DNA of 59,147 nucleotides, from the NCBI RefSeq assembly GCF_016415625.1, contig NZ_WBXP01000022.1, forward strand, positions 1 to 59,147, given 5' to 3'. Below the pieces are notes generated by a model. It was not told the DNA's origin. It did no database searches and worked only from the letters and a program-made list of their open reading frames with translations. Below, piece after piece: positions 21,241-31,132 of this stretch. The position numbers were made by a program, and so were the translations under genes. The DNA is from Shimwellia pseudoproteus. Its GTDB lineage: Bacteria > Pseudomonadota > Gammaproteobacteria > Enterobacterales > Enterobacteriaceae. Numbering within the stretch: position 1 is the stretch's first letter; each line of letters opens with the position of its first letter.

Positions 21241-23013
21241 TTAGGAAGATTGTCCATCGGGGGTAAAGGTCACCGACACATCGGTTCCCCCTTCCGGGCG
21301 CGGCCGGATCTGGCAATTCCCTTTAAGGGTATGTGCCCGGTCACGCATAATAATTAAGCCATAATGGTTGCGGCGCTCGCCGTTTTCCGGAATACCACAG
21401 CCATTATCGGTGATACTCAGGGTGACCTGTTTGCCCTCCAGCACGGCGCGAATCACCACTTCACTGGCCCCGGCGTGTTTGAGGATATTATTCAGTGCTT
21501 CCCGGGCGATTTGCACCAGATGGATAGCCTGATTGGACGGCACCAGACGCGGCGGCAACTGGTAATCGAGGGTAACCGGGAACCCGAGCTTATCGCTGAA
21601 CTCTTCACTACAGGCTTCAAGGGCCAGGCGTAGCCCAGGTTCACTGAGCTGTAACCGGAAGGTAGTCAACAGCTCGCGCAGCTGGCGCCAGGAGCTATTC
21701 AATTCACTGCGTATTTGCCCCAGCAGCTCCCGGCTGGCCTCCGGCATATTTTCCCCCTGCATTTGCAGGCAACTGACCTGCATCTTCATACAAGAGAGGG
21801 ACTGGGCGATAGAGTCATGGAGCTCCCGGGCAATGGCGGAGCGCTCTTCCATCACCATCAGTTGCTGCTGGCGCTCTGAATGGCGTTCCAGAGCCAGGGC
21901 CGAGGTGAGCTGCTCCATCAGGGTATCGACCAGCAATTGCTGATCCGGGTTAAGCACTTCGCCTTCCGGAAGCTGCGCCAGCACCAGGCCATACTGATTC
22001 TGGCTGTCCGTTAAGCGCCATTTACACGGGGTGGCATTGTGCAGCGTAACCGGCTGGCTGCGCGGGCAGAGCTGGCAGCCCCGATCGCGGCAATCGGTGC
22101 CGGGTTGCAGTGAAAACTCCTGATAATGGTCTTCATCTTCATGTTCATAGACCCGCATTTCGAGGTTGCACAGCGGGGTAAATTTTTGCAGTTCATTGAG
22201 CACCGGGGTAATCCGCTGGCAGAAATCCGCCTGTGAGTGGATCTGGCGATTGGCCCAGTAAAGGAACGAAAGCACCCGGTTTTTGTGCTCCAGCCGGGCG
22301 GTCTTCTCCGCCACTCTGGCCTCCAGTTGGGCGTAGCTTTCCGCCAGCTCCCCGGACATGCTGTTCAGGGCGTCCCCCAGGGTGGCCATCTCATTGCGTC
22401 CGCTAATCTGCACCCGCTGGGTGAAGTCCCGGTGGCCGACGGCGGTGGCCATATTCATTAACTGTCGCCAGGGCTGTAGCAGCCGCTTTAGCAGCCACAC
22501 CACGGTAAACAAAAACAGCAGCCCCATCAGTAACGCCATCACCAGCTGTAACAGAACCACCCGCTGCATACGCAATTCGGTTTGTTGATCAAAGGCGGTC
22601 ACCAGCTTATCGATCTGCGCTACATAGTGCGCCACCTGGACTTGCACCTGCTGCTGGTTGTGGGCTGCTTTCAGGGCGGGCTCCAGTTCCTGCTCCCAGC
22701 AATCTTTCAGGGATTGCAGCCGGGCCCGTTGCTCATCATCACTGGCGGCCCGGGTCAGCTCTTCGCTGTTGGTGGTTTGGGTCATCTCGGCAAGTAGCGG
22801 GGCACTGTCGCGAGTCAGGGGGACGGCCGCCAGCAGCCGGTAACTTTGCATCCGCAGGGAGCCGGCTTTATTGATAGCGTGGGCACTGCCGAGGATCCCT
22901 CTGCTTAACCAACTGGCGGTACTCAGGGCCGATACGCCCAGAACGGCAACAAACAGCACAATCAGCACTAACTGGTTAGCCAGACTAAGGGGGGAGAGCA
23001 GAAGCTTCAACAT
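21241..23013 (-). CDS. narX: Nitrate/nitrite sensor kinase NarX
   Basis: A 590-aa membrane histidine kinase. An N-terminal transmembrane helix precedes a periplasmic sensor with the nitrate-binding P-box SAHAINKAGSLRMQSYRLLA. A second helix (about 148-170), HAMP, a signalling helix, and a Cys-rich central module (DCRDRGCQLCPR) follow. The HisKA_3 catalytic part has the phospho-acceptor His in ARELHDSIAQSL and ATPase motifs ALNNILKHA and DNGCGIPENG. The ATG at 23013 (MLKLLLSPLSL) matches the E. coli start; the listed longer frame is not coding. Slightly shorter than the E. coli protein at the C-terminus. It phosphorylates NarL from the next gene. Confidence 0.97.
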   Translation of the reverse strand: MLKLLLSPLSLANQLVLIVLFVAVLGVSALSTASWLSRGILGSAHAINKAGSLRMQSYRLLAAVPLTRDSAPLLAEMTQTTNSEELTRAASDDEQRARLQSLKDCWEQELEPALKAAHNQQQVQVQVAHYVAQIDKLVTAFDQQTELRMQRVVLLQLVMALLMGLLFLFTVVWLLKRLLQPWRQLMNMATAVGHRDFTQRVQISGRNEMATLGDALNSMSGELAESYAQLEARVAEKTARLEHKNRVLSFLYWANRQIHSQADFCQRITPVLNELQKFTPLCNLEMRVYEHEDEDHYQEFSLQPGTDCRDRGCQLCPRSQPVTLHNATPCKWRLTDSQNQYGLVLAQLPEGEVLNPDQQLLVDTLMEQLTSALALERHSERQQQLMVMEERSAIARELHDSIAQSLSCMKMQVSCLQMQGENMPEASRELLGQIRSELNSSWRQLRELLTTFRLQLSEPGLRLALEACSEEFSDKLGFPVTLDYQLPPRLVPSNQAIHLVQIAREALNNILKHAGASEVVIRAVLEGKQVTLSITDNGCGIPENGERRNHYGLIIMRDRAHTLKGNCQIRPRPEGGTDVSVTFTPDGQSS

Positions 23014-23076
23014 GTGGACCAGGGACTCCGTCAGGAATAGTGGGCTTGCGGTTATTTTCACCTCTCCCCGGGAGTA

Positions 23077-23119
23077 TACCCATACCCCCAAGGGATTACT
23101 CCTTAATTGACCAGGGGTA
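23077..23119. promoter_or_regulatory. NarL heptamer cluster between narX and narK
   Basis: Matches to the NarL consensus TACYYMT: TACCCAT at 23077-23083, TACTCCT at 23097-23103, and TACCCCT on the minus strand at 23113-23119. TACCCCC at 23083-23089 has one mismatch. They lie about 175-215 bp upstream of the predicted narK start site and just upstream of narX, so they could serve either gene. Confidence 0.6.
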
Positions 23120-23245
23120 GGTATCACTGGCCGGACCCGGGGTATACCAACTCAGGCATGTGATAATTCACGCTTTTTTATATTACAGGGGCTACTCACT
23201 TGGGATGATAGTAATAATTTAGCCATCACTGAACCTGAATAACCA

Positions 23246-23259
23246 TTGATATACATCAA
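23246..23259 (+). promoter_or_regulatory. Perfect FNR box of narK
   Basis: TTGAT-ATAC-ATCAA, a full 10/10 match. With its centre at 23252.5 a class II start would fall near 23294, with TATCGT (23281-23286) at the -10 position. FNR activation of narK under anoxia is established in E. coli. Confidence 0.85.
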
Positions 23260-23263
23260 CTTA

Positions 23264-23317
23264 TCTTCACCGACACTGCCTATCGTGGCGTCTTCACCGA
23301 CACTGCCTATCGTGGCG
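23264..23317. repeat. Perfect 27-bp tandem duplication in the narK leader
   Basis: Two identical 27-base units abut at 23264-23290 and 23291-23317, each beginning TCTTCACCGACACTGCC and ending TATCGTGGCG. The unit contains the presumed -10 hexamer, so the duplication doubles it 27 bp downstream of the first. Confidence 0.97.
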
Positions 23318-23346
23318 GTGTATTCCATTATAAATTTGAGGTGTAT

Positions 23347-24741
23347 ATGAGTCAGTCCTCTGTTTCAGAACCAGCCTCGGGCCATGTCATTACTGACTGG
23401 CGCCCAGAAGATCCCGATTTTTGGCTAACCAAAGGCCACCGTATTGCCAGCCGGAATTTGTGGATCTCGGTGCCCTGTTTGCTGCTGGCCTTTTGTGTCT
23501 GGCTGCTGTTTAGCACGGTTTCTATCAGCCTGAATAAAGTCGGTTTTAATTTTACGACCGATCAGCTGTTTATGCTCACCGCGTTACCTTCTGTCTCCGG
23601 CGCATTATTGCGCGTCCCTTACTCTTTTATGGTTCCGCTGGTTGGCGGGCGCCGCTGGACAGCATTTAGCACCGGGATCCTGATAATTCCCTGCATCTGG
23701 CTGGGGCTGGCAATTCGCGATACCTCAACATCCTATAATACGTTCATTATTATCGCGCTGCTGTGCGGTTTTGCGGGTGCTAACTTTGCATCCAGTATGG
23801 CAAATATCAGTTTCTTCTTCCCGAAAGCGAAGCAGGGCGGCGCCCTGGGGATCAACGGCGGCCTGGGGAATATGGGGGTCAGCGTGATGCAGCTGGTGGC
23901 GCCTTTTGCCATCTCTGTCGGGATGTTTGCGTTTTTTGGCCCCGGTGATGGTACCGTGCAACCGGATGGCTCCCACTTGTTCCTGGAAAATGCCGCCTGG
24001 GTGTGGGTACCGCCGCTGGTTATTTTTACCCTGGCAGCCTGGTTTGGCATGAACGACCTCGCGGCATCTAAAGCCTCTTTGCGGGAACAGCTGCCGGTGC
24101 TGAAGCGTGGCCACCTGTGGGGGCTCAGCTTGTTGTATCTGGCTACCTTTGGATCGTTTATCGGTTTTTCTGCCGGTTTCGCCATGTTGTCAAAAACCCA
24201 GTTCCCGCAGGTTAATATTCTGCATTTCGCGTTCTTTGGGCCATTTGTGGGTGCCCTGGCGCGTTCTGCGGGGGGGGCGATTTCTGACCGGCTGGGCGGG
24301 GTGCGCGTGACGCTGGTGAACTTTATTTTGATGGCAGTCTTCAGCGCCGCGCTGTTTATGACCTTGCCGTCTGCCGGGGTCGACGGCAACTTTATCGCCT
24401 TCTTCGGGGTGTTCTTGCTGCTGTTCCTGACCTCCGGGCTGGGGAGCGGTTCGACCTTCCAGATGATTTCGGTTATCTTCCGCAAGTTGACCATTGACCG
24501 TATTAAAGCGCAGGGCGGGGATGATGCGCTGGCCCAGCGTGAAGCGGCCACTGAAACCGCTGCCGCGCTGGGGTTTATCTCTGCCATTGGGGCCATCGGC
24601 GGGTTCTTTATTCCGAAAGCGTTCGGGACCTCGCTGGAGATGACTGGTTCCCCGGCGGGGGCCATGAAGGTCTTCCTGGTGTTCTACATTGTTTGTGTCG
24701 TGATTACCTGGCTGGTGTACGGGCGCAAGACCCAAAAATAA
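23347..24741 (+). CDS. narK: Nitrate/nitrite transporter NarK
   Basis: A 464-aa major facilitator with 12 membrane helices that exchanges nitrate for nitrite across the inner membrane, feeding NarGHI. Substrate Arg residues and the nitrate signature motifs are visible: ALLRVPYSFMVPLVGGRRW (helix 2 region), GFAGANFASSMANISFFFPK, GINGGLGNMGVSVMQL and the second signature LTSGLGSGSTFQMISVIF. The ATG at 23347 aligns with the E. coli start; the GTG two codons earlier is less likely. It is transcribed away from narXL and ends in a strong terminator before narG. Confidence 0.98.
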   Translation: MSQSSVSEPASGHVITDWRPEDPDFWLTKGHRIASRNLWISVPCLLLAFCVWLLFSTVSISLNKVGFNFTTDQLFMLTALPSVSGALLRVPYSFMVPLVGGRRWTAFSTGILIIPCIWLGLAIRDTSTSYNTFIIIALLCGFAGANFASSMANISFFFPKAKQGGALGINGGLGNMGVSVMQLVAPFAISVGMFAFFGPGDGTVQPDGSHLFLENAAWVWVPPLVIFTLAAWFGMNDLAASKASLREQLPVLKRGHLWGLSLLYLATFGSFIGFSAGFAMLSKTQFPQVNILHFAFFGPFVGALARSAGGAISDRLGGVRVTLVNFILMAVFSAALFMTLPSAGVDGNFIAFFGVFLLLFLTSGLGSGSTFQMISVIFRKLTIDRIKAQGGDDALAQREAATETAAALGFISAIGAIGGFFIPKAFGTSLEMTGSPAGAMKVFLVFYIVCVVITWLVYGRKTQK

Positions 24742-24773
24742 TATCCATGACGTTACCTTTTGATGACTTTTTT

Positions 24774-24799
24774 GCGCGGCTCCGGCCGCGCTTTTTTTT
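24774..24799 (+). terminator. narK terminator
   Basis: GCGCGGC (24774-24780), loop TCCG, GCCGCGC (24785-24791), then eight T. Confidence 0.93.
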
Positions 24800-24886
24800 G
24801 CTGTGATTTACCTCTCATAATAGTTACAACATACTTAGGATTGGTTTTAACGCCCCCCAGCTAAACATCCTGCAAAAACAGCGGCC

Positions 24887-25078
24887 TACCACTTAATACT
24901 CATCTGGCAAACTACGAGGGTCAAAAAACAAACTCGTCAGTAAAAAAATAAATAAAATCATAGTGATAACGTTTGTTTCTATCTACCAATTTAGTGGTAT
25001 TTGTTCGTTTTGTGTCCGCAGTAAAGCCGCTGGCGGTTGATCGTCGTCAATTCTGCTGCGAGTTCAGAGGATTACTTT
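24887..25078 (+). promoter_or_regulatory. narG promoter: FNR box and NarL sites
   Basis: FNR-type box TTGAT-CGTC-GTCAA at 25037-25050 (9/10). Its centre is 41.5 bases from a start near 25085, with TACTTT at 25073-25078 as -10. A 7-2-7 inverted pair, TACCAAT (24984-24990) and AGTGGTA (24993-24999), is centred near -93. TACTCAT (24897-24903) and TACCACT (24887-24893) lie near -190. This matches the two-cluster layout known for E. coli narG; the AT-rich stretch between could bind IHF. Confidence 0.75.
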
Positions 25079-25143
25079 GCTGCTAACTCGAGCAATGTCG
25101 ACTTTATACAGAGAGCCATAGGCTCCACATCAGGAGAGTCCCG

Positions 25144-28100
25144 ATGAGCAAGTTTCTTGACCGGTTTCGCTACTTCAAACAGAAGGGAGAAACCTTTGCC
25201 GATGGACACGGACAGACTTTCGATACCAACCGTGACTGGGAAGATGGATATCGTCAGCGCTGGCAGCATGACAAGGTAGTTCGCTCTACCCACGGGGTTA
25301 ACTGCACCGGGTCATGTTCGTGGAAAATCTACGTTAAAAACGGTCTGGTGACCTGGGAAACACAGCAAACCGATTATCCGCGTACCCGTCCTGATTTGCC
25401 AAACCATGAACCTCGCGGTTGTCCGCGCGGTGCCAGCTACTCCTGGTATCTCTACAGCGCTAACCGCCTGAAATACCCATTGATGCGTAAACGGCTGCTG
25501 AAACTGTGGCGTGAAGCCAAAGCCCAGCACAGCGATCCGGTTGATGCCTGGGCCTCTATCATTAATGACAGCGCCAAAGCGAAAAGCTTCAAACAGGCCC
25601 GCGGTCGCGGTGGACTGGTACGTTCCTCCTGGCAGGAAGTGAATGAACTGATCGCCGCAGCAAACGTCTTCACCGCCAAAACCTATGGCCCGGACCGTAT
25701 CGCGGGCTTCTCGCCGATCCCCGCCATGTCGATGGTGTCCTATGCTTCTGGTGCCCGCTACCTGTCCCTGATTGGCGGGACTTGCCTGAGCTTCTACGAC
25801 TGGTACTGCGATTTACCGCCTGCATCCCCCATGACCTGGGGTGAGCAGACCGACGTGCCAGAGTCCGCAGACTGGTATAACTCAAACTACATCATTGCCT
25901 GGGGTTCCAACGTCCCGCTGACCCGTACCCCGGATGCGCACTTCTTTACTGAAGTACGCTACAAAGGCACTAAAACCGTGGCTATCACGCCGGATTACGC
26001 AGAGATTTCTAAGCTCTGTGACCAGTGGCTGGCCCCGAAACAGGGGACTGACAGCGCCATGGCGCTGGCCATGGGCCACGTGATGCTGCGTGAATTCCAC
26101 CTCGATAACCCCAGCCAGTACTTTACTGACTATGTACGTCGCTATACCGATATGCCGATGCTGGTGATGCTGGAGCCCCGTGCTGAAGGCCACTACGCCG
26201 CAGGCCGTATGCTGCGTGCCAGTGATCTGGTGGGCACCCTTGGCCAGGAAAATAACCCGGAATGGAAAACCGTGGCGGTGGACGACCACAACGGGGAGCT
26301 GATAGCACCTCAGGGCTCAATCGGTTTCCGCTGGGGGGAGAAGGGCAAATGGAATCTGGAGCAGCGTAACGGGACATCCGGTGAGGAGACTGAACTGCGC
26401 CTTAGCTTGCTGGGCAGCCATGATGAGGTGGTGAATGTTGGTTTCCCGTATTTTGGCGGCGAACAGACAGAAAACTTCCCCTCCGTGGCGCTGGACGATG
26501 TGCTGCTGCATAAGCTGCCGGTAAAACGTCTGACCCTGGCCGACGGCAGCGACGTACTGGTCGCCTCGGTATATGACCTGACGCTGGCCAACTATGGGCT
26601 GGATCGCGGCCTGGATGACAGCAACTGTGCCCGCAACTATGACGATGTCAAAGCGTATACCCCTGCCTGGGCCGAAAAAATCACCGGGGTTGCCCGCCAG
26701 GATATTGCGCGTATAGCCCGTGAGTTCGCCCAGAATGCGGATAAAACCCACGGCCGTTCGATGATCATTGTCGGTGCCGGTTTGAACCACTGGTATCACA
26801 CGGATTCCAACTACCGCGGGCTTATCAACATGCTGATCTTCTGTGGGTGTGTTGGCCAGAGCGGCGGCGGCTGGGCCCACTATGTTGGCCAGGAGAAACT
26901 GCGCCCGCAGACGGGCTGGTTACCGCTGGCATTTGGTCTTGACTGGCAGCGCCCGCCGCGCCATATGAACAGTACCTCTTATTTCTATAACCACTCCAGC
27001 CAGTGGCGCTATGAAAGCGTAACCGCCCAGGAGCTGTTGTCCCCGCTGGCAGATAAATCCCGTTACAGCGGTAATCTGATTGATTTTAACGTCCGGGCTG
27101 AGCGTATGGGCTGGCTGCCTTCGGCACCACAGCTTAATACTAACCCGCTGACCATTGCCGAACGCGCCCGCGCCGCGGGGATGGCGCCAGCGGATTACAC
27201 CGTACAGGCGCTGAAAAGCGGCGAAATCCGTTTTGCGGCAGAGGATCCGGACAGCGGTAATAACCACCCGCGTAACCTGTTTATCTGGCGTTCTAACCTG
27301 CTGGGGTCCTCCGGTAAGGGCCATGAGTTTATGCTCAAATATTTACTGGGCACCGAGCACGGTATCCAGGGGATGGATTTGGGCAAGCAGGGTGCCAACA
27401 AGCCTGAAGAAGTGGAATGGCAGGATCAGGGAGTAGAAGGTAAGTTGGATCTGGTGGTCACTCTCGACTTCCGCTTATCCAGCACCTGTCTGTATTCCGA
27501 TATCGTGCTGCCGACGGCCACCTGGTATGAGAAAGAAGATCTCAACACCTCGGATATGCATCCGTTTATTCATCCGTTCAGTGCCGCGGTTGACCCCTGC
27601 TGGGAGTCTAAAAGCGACTGGGAGATTTACAAAGGGATCGCGAAGTCCTTCTCGGAGGTCTGCGTGGGTCACCTTGGGGTCGAAACCGATGTGGTCACCC
27701 TGCCGATTCAGCATGACTCTGCCGCCGAACTGGCCCAGCCGCTGGATGTGAAAGACTGGAAAAAAGGCGAGTGTGACCTGATCCCGGGTAAAACGGCACC
27801 GCATATTATTCCGGTAGAGCGTGATTATCCGGCCACCTGGGAGCGCTTTACGTCAGTAGGGCCGCTGCTGGAGAAACTCGGTAACGGCGGTAAAGGCATC
27901 GGCTGGCAGACCCAGAGCGAAGTGGAACTGCTGCGCAAACTGAACCGTACCAAACAGGATGGCCCGGCCAAAGGCCAGCCGCTGCTGGATACTGCCATTG
28001 ATGCCGCGGAAATGATCCTCACGCTGGCCCCGGAAACCAACGGCCAGGTGGCGGTGAAAGCCTGGTCGGCACTGAGTGCGGTTACCGGGCGCGAGCACAC

Positions 28101-28893
28101 CCACCTGGCAATCAACAAAGAAGACGAGAAGATCCGCTTCCGGGATATCCAGGTCCAGCCGCGTAAAATCATCTCCAGCCCCACCTGGTCTGGCCTGGAA
28201 GATGAACATGTTTCGTATAACGCCGGTTACACCAACGTCCACGAGCTGATCCCGTGGCGGACCCTGTCAGGCCGCCAGCAGATCTATCAGGATCACCAGT
28301 GGATGCGCGATTTTGGCGAAAGCATGCTGGTGTACCGTCCGCCGATCGATACCCGTTCCGTGAAAGCGGTGATGGGGCAGAAATCCAACGGTAACCCGGA
28401 GAAGGCGCTGAACTTCCTGACACCACACCAGAAATGGGGCATTCACTCGACCTACAGTGATAACCAGCTGATGCTGACCCTGGGGCGCGGTGGTCCGGTG
28501 GTGTGGCTGAGTGAAGATGATGCCCGGGATCTCGGGGTGACCGATAACGACTGGATCGAGGTGTTTAACACCAACGGTTCCCTGACGGCCCGGGCCATTG
28601 TCAGCCAGCGCGTGCCGGCGGGGATGACCATGATGTATCACGCCCAGGAACGTATCGTAAACCTGCCTGGATCTGAAATTACCGGCCAGCGCGGCGGGAT
28701 CCATAACTCGGTGACCCGTATTACGCCGAAGCCGACCCATATGATTGGCGGATATGCCCATCTGGCATACAGCTTCAATTACTACGGCACCGTCGGCTCC
28801 AACCGTGATGAATTTGTTGTGGTTCGTAAGATGAAAAATATCAACTGGTTAGATGACGAAGGTAATGATCAGGTACAGGAGAGCGTAAAATGA
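25144..28893 (+). CDS. narG: Respiratory nitrate reductase A, alpha subunit
   Basis: A 1249-aa catalytic subunit that reduces nitrate to nitrite at a Mo-bis-MGD cofactor on the cytoplasmic side of the inner membrane. The FS0 cluster ligands are His and Cys in STHGVNCTGSCSW with the fourth Cys in EPRGCPRGASYSW. The Mo-ligand Asp is in YDWYCDLPPASP. The C-terminal molybdopterin dinucleotide-binding domain follows (from about 1070). It lacks a twin-Arg signal, as expected for the membrane-bound cytoplasmic-facing form; the N-terminus is the vestigial SKFLDRFRYFK. AGGAGAG precedes the ATG. First gene of narGHJI. Confidence 0.99.
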   Translation: MSKFLDRFRYFKQKGETFADGHGQTFDTNRDWEDGYRQRWQHDKVVRSTHGVNCTGSCSWKIYVKNGLVTWETQQTDYPRTRPDLPNHEPRGCPRGASYSWYLYSANRLKYPLMRKRLLKLWREAKAQHSDPVDAWASIINDSAKAKSFKQARGRGGLVRSSWQEVNELIAAANVFTAKTYGPDRIAGFSPIPAMSMVSYASGARYLSLIGGTCLSFYDWYCDLPPASPMTWGEQTDVPESADWYNSNYIIAWGSNVPLTRTPDAHFFTEVRYKGTKTVAITPDYAEISKLCDQWLAPKQGTDSAMALAMGHVMLREFHLDNPSQYFTDYVRRYTDMPMLVMLEPRAEGHYAAGRMLRASDLVGTLGQENNPEWKTVAVDDHNGELIAPQGSIGFRWGEKGKWNLEQRNGTSGEETELRLSLLGSHDEVVNVGFPYFGGEQTENFPSVALDDVLLHKLPVKRLTLADGSDVLVASVYDLTLANYGLDRGLDDSNCARNYDDVKAYTPAWAEKITGVARQDIARIAREFAQNADKTHGRSMIIVGAGLNHWYHTDSNYRGLINMLIFCGCVGQSGGGWAHYVGQEKLRPQTGWLPLAFGLDWQRPPRHMNSTSYFYNHSSQWRYESVTAQELLSPLADKSRYSGNLIDFNVRAERMGWLPSAPQLNTNPLTIAERARAAGMAPADYTVQALKSGEIRFAAEDPDSGNNHPRNLFIWRSNLLGSSGKGHEFMLKYLLGTEHGIQGMDLGKQGANKPEEVEWQDQGVEGKLDLVVTLDFRLSSTCLYSDIVLPTATWYEKEDLNTSDMHPFIHPFSAAVDPCWESKSDWEIYKGIAKSFSEVCVGHLGVETDVVTLPIQHDSAAELAQPLDVKDWKKGECDLIPGKTAPHIIPVERDYPATWERFTSVGPLLEKLGNGGKGIGWQTQSEVELLRKLNRTKQDGPAKGQPLLDTAIDAAEMILTLAPETNGQVAVKAWSALSAVTGREHTHLAINKEDEKIRFRDIQVQPRKIISSPTWSGLEDEHVSYNAGYTNVHELIPWRTLSGRQQIYQDHQWMRDFGESMLVYRPPIDTRSVKAVMGQKSNGNPEKALNFLTPHQKWGIHSTYSDNQLMLTLGRGGPVVWLSEDDARDLGVTDNDWIEVFNTNGSLTARAIVSQRVPAGMTMMYHAQERIVNLPGSEITGQRGGIHNSVTRITPKPTHMIGGYAHLAYSFNYYGTVGSNRDEFVVVRKMKNINWLDDEGNDQVQESVK

Positions 28894-30425
28894 AAATCCG
28901 TTCACAAGTCGGCATGGTGCTGAACCTGGATAAATGCATTGGCTGCCATACCTGTTCAGTAACCTGTAAAAATGTCTGGACCAGCCGTGAAGGCGTGGAA
29001 TATGCCTGGTTCAATAATGTAGAAACCCGTCCGGGTATCGGTTACCCGGATAACTGGGAAGATCAGCAAAAATGGAAGGGCGGCTGGATCCGTAAGATTA
29101 ACGGTAAATTACAGCCGCGCATGGGCGGCCGCGCCATGCTGCTGGGTAAAATCTTCGCTAACCCGCATCTGCCGGGAATCGATGACTATTACGAGCCTTT
29201 TACGTTTGATTACCAGCGTCTGCACAGCGCCCCGGAAGGGAAAGTCCAGCCGATTGCCCGCCCGCGCTCGCTGATCACCGGCCAGCGGATGAATAAGATC
29301 GAAGCCGGTCCTAACTGGGAAGATGATCTGGGGGGCGAATTCAGCAAGCGCAGCGCGGATCAGAACTTTGCCAACCTGCAGAAAGCCATGTATGGCCAGT
29401 TCGAAAACACCTTTATGATGTATTTGCCGCGCCTGTGTGAGCACTGCCTCAACCCGGCCTGTGCGGCAACCTGCCCGAGTGGCGCCATCTATAAGCGTGA
29501 AGAAGACGGCATTGTGCTGATCGATCAGGACAAATGCCGTGGCTGGCGGATGTGCGTTACCGGCTGCCCTTACAAAAAGATCTACTTCAACTGGAAGAGC
29601 GGCAAATCTGAAAAATGTATTTTCTGTTACCCGCGTATCGAAGCCGGGATGCCGACAATATGTTCTGAAACCTGTGTGGGCCGTATCCGCTATTTGGGCG
29701 TGCTGCTGTACGATGCGGACGCCATCGAGCGTGCTGCGAGTACCGAAAATGAGCAAGACCTCTACCAGCGCCAGCTGGAGGTATTCCTCAATCCTAACGA
29801 TCCTGAGGTGATTCGCCAGGCCCGGGAGCAGGGGATCTCCGATAAAGTGCTGGACGCTGCCCGCCAGTCGCCGGTGTACAAAATGGCGATGGAATGGAAG
29901 CTGGCCCTGCCGCTACATCCGGAGTATCGCACCCTGCCGATGGTATGGTACGTGCCGCCGCTGTCACCGATCCAGTCCGCCGCAGACAGCGGTGAGCTGC
30001 CCCATACCGGTATTCTCCCGGACGTCGAAAGCCTGCGTATTCCGGTGCAGTATCTGGCGAACTTGCTGACCGCCGGTGATACCGCGCCGGTACTGCTGGC
30101 GCTGAAACGGATGCTGGCCATGCGCCACTTTAAACGCGCTGAAACCGTGGACGGTGTTGAAGATACCCGGGCGCTGGAGCAGGTTGGCTTGACGGCGGCC
30201 CAGGCGGAAGAGATGTACCGTTATCTGGCGATTGCTAACTACGAAGATCGCTTTGTGGTACCAACCAGCCATCGCGAAGAAGCCCGGGATGCTTTCCCGG
30301 ATCGTAATGGGTGTGGGTTCAGCTTTGGTGACGGTTGCCACGGTAGCGACAGCAAATTCAATTTGTTCAACAGCCGCCGGATCGATGCCATTGATGTCAG
30401 TGTGAAAACGGAGCCGCGTGAATGA
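28890..30425 (+). CDS. narH: Respiratory nitrate reductase A, beta subunit
   Basis: A 511-aa ferredoxin-type subunit carrying electrons from the hemes of NarI to NarG. Four Cys groups are visible: CIGCHTCSVTCKN, CEHCLNPACAATCPSG, CRGWRMCVTGCPYK and CIFCYPRIEAGMPTICSETC. The Trp in CRGWRMC replaces a Cys, giving the known [3Fe-4S] cluster next to three [4Fe-4S]. The start overlaps narG by four bases (ATGA), as coupled operon genes do. Confidence 0.99.
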   Translation: MKIRSQVGMVLNLDKCIGCHTCSVTCKNVWTSREGVEYAWFNNVETRPGIGYPDNWEDQQKWKGGWIRKINGKLQPRMGGRAMLLGKIFANPHLPGIDDYYEPFTFDYQRLHSAPEGKVQPIARPRSLITGQRMNKIEAGPNWEDDLGGEFSKRSADQNFANLQKAMYGQFENTFMMYLPRLCEHCLNPACAATCPSGAIYKREEDGIVLIDQDKCRGWRMCVTGCPYKKIYFNWKSGKSEKCIFCYPRIEAGMPTICSETCVGRIRYLGVLLYDADAIERAASTENEQDLYQRQLEVFLNPNDPEVIRQAREQGISDKVLDAARQSPVYKMAMEWKLALPLHPEYRTLPMVWYVPPLSPIQSAADSGELPHTGILPDVESLRIPVQYLANLLTAGDTAPVLLALKRMLAMRHFKRAETVDGVEDTRALEQVGLTAAQAEEMYRYLAIANYEDRFVVPTSHREEARDAFPDRNGCGFSFGDGCHGSDSKFNLFNSRRIDAIDVSVKTEPRE

Positions 30426-31132
30426 AAGAGCTGATAGTGATCTCCCGGCTGCTGGAGTATCCGGCGGCAGACCTGGTGGAGAACCGCCAGGAAATCACCG
30501 CAGTCATCGGCCAGTCTTCGCGGCTGGCAGTGGCTGATATCGCCCAGTTACAGACATTTCTGGACGGGTTGTTAACCCGGGATCTGCTGGATATTCAGGC
30601 GGATTATAGCGAGCTTTTCGATCGCGGCCGGGCTACGTCGTTGCTGCTGTTTGAACATGTCCACGGTGAATCCCGGGATCGCGGCCAGGCGATGGTCGAT
30701 TTGCTGGACCAGTATCGCCGGGCCGGTCTGGAGCTGGACACCCTTGAGCTGCCGGACCATTTACCGGTTTATCTGGAGTATCTGGCCCAGTTGCCGGAGC
30801 AAGACGCCCGCAGTGGCTTACAGGATATTGCGCCGATTCTTGCCTTGCTCAGCGCCCGGTTGCACCAGCGGGAAAGCCAGTATGCCGTGCTGCTGGACAT
30901 TTTACTGAGTCTGGCGGACAGCAAGCTGGACAGCGAACAGGTTCAGCAGCAAATTGCCGACGAAGCCCGCGATGACACCCCGGCTGCGCTGGATGCGGTG
31001 TGGGAAGAGGAACAAGTGAAGTTCTTCGCCGAGCAGGGGTGTGGCGACTCCCCGGTGAGTGCCCATCAGCGGCGCTTTGCGGGTGCGGTAGCACCACAGT
31101 ATTTGAATCTGACTGATGGAGGGCAGCGCTGA
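30422..31132 (+). CDS. narJ: Nitrate reductase assembly chaperone NarJ
   Basis: A 236-aa cytoplasmic chaperone of the TorD/DmsD-like family that binds apo-NarGH, allows Mo-cofactor and FS0 insertion, and is not part of the final enzyme. It is all-helical, with the family segment [20 protein letters not shown] and [13 protein letters not shown]. The start overlaps narH by four bases, and its stop overlaps the narI start by one. Confidence 0.97.
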   Translation: MKELIVISRLLEYPAADLVENRQEITAVIGQSSRLAVADIAQLQTFLDGLLTRDLLDIQADYSELFDRGRATSLLLFEHVHGESRDRGQAMVDLLDQYRRAGLELDTLELPDHLPVYLEYLAQLPEQDARSGLQDIAPILALLSARLHQRESQYAVLLDILLSLADSKLDSEQVQQQIADEARDDTPAALDAVWEEEQVKFFAEQGCGDSPVSAHQRRFAGAVAPQYLNLTDGGQR

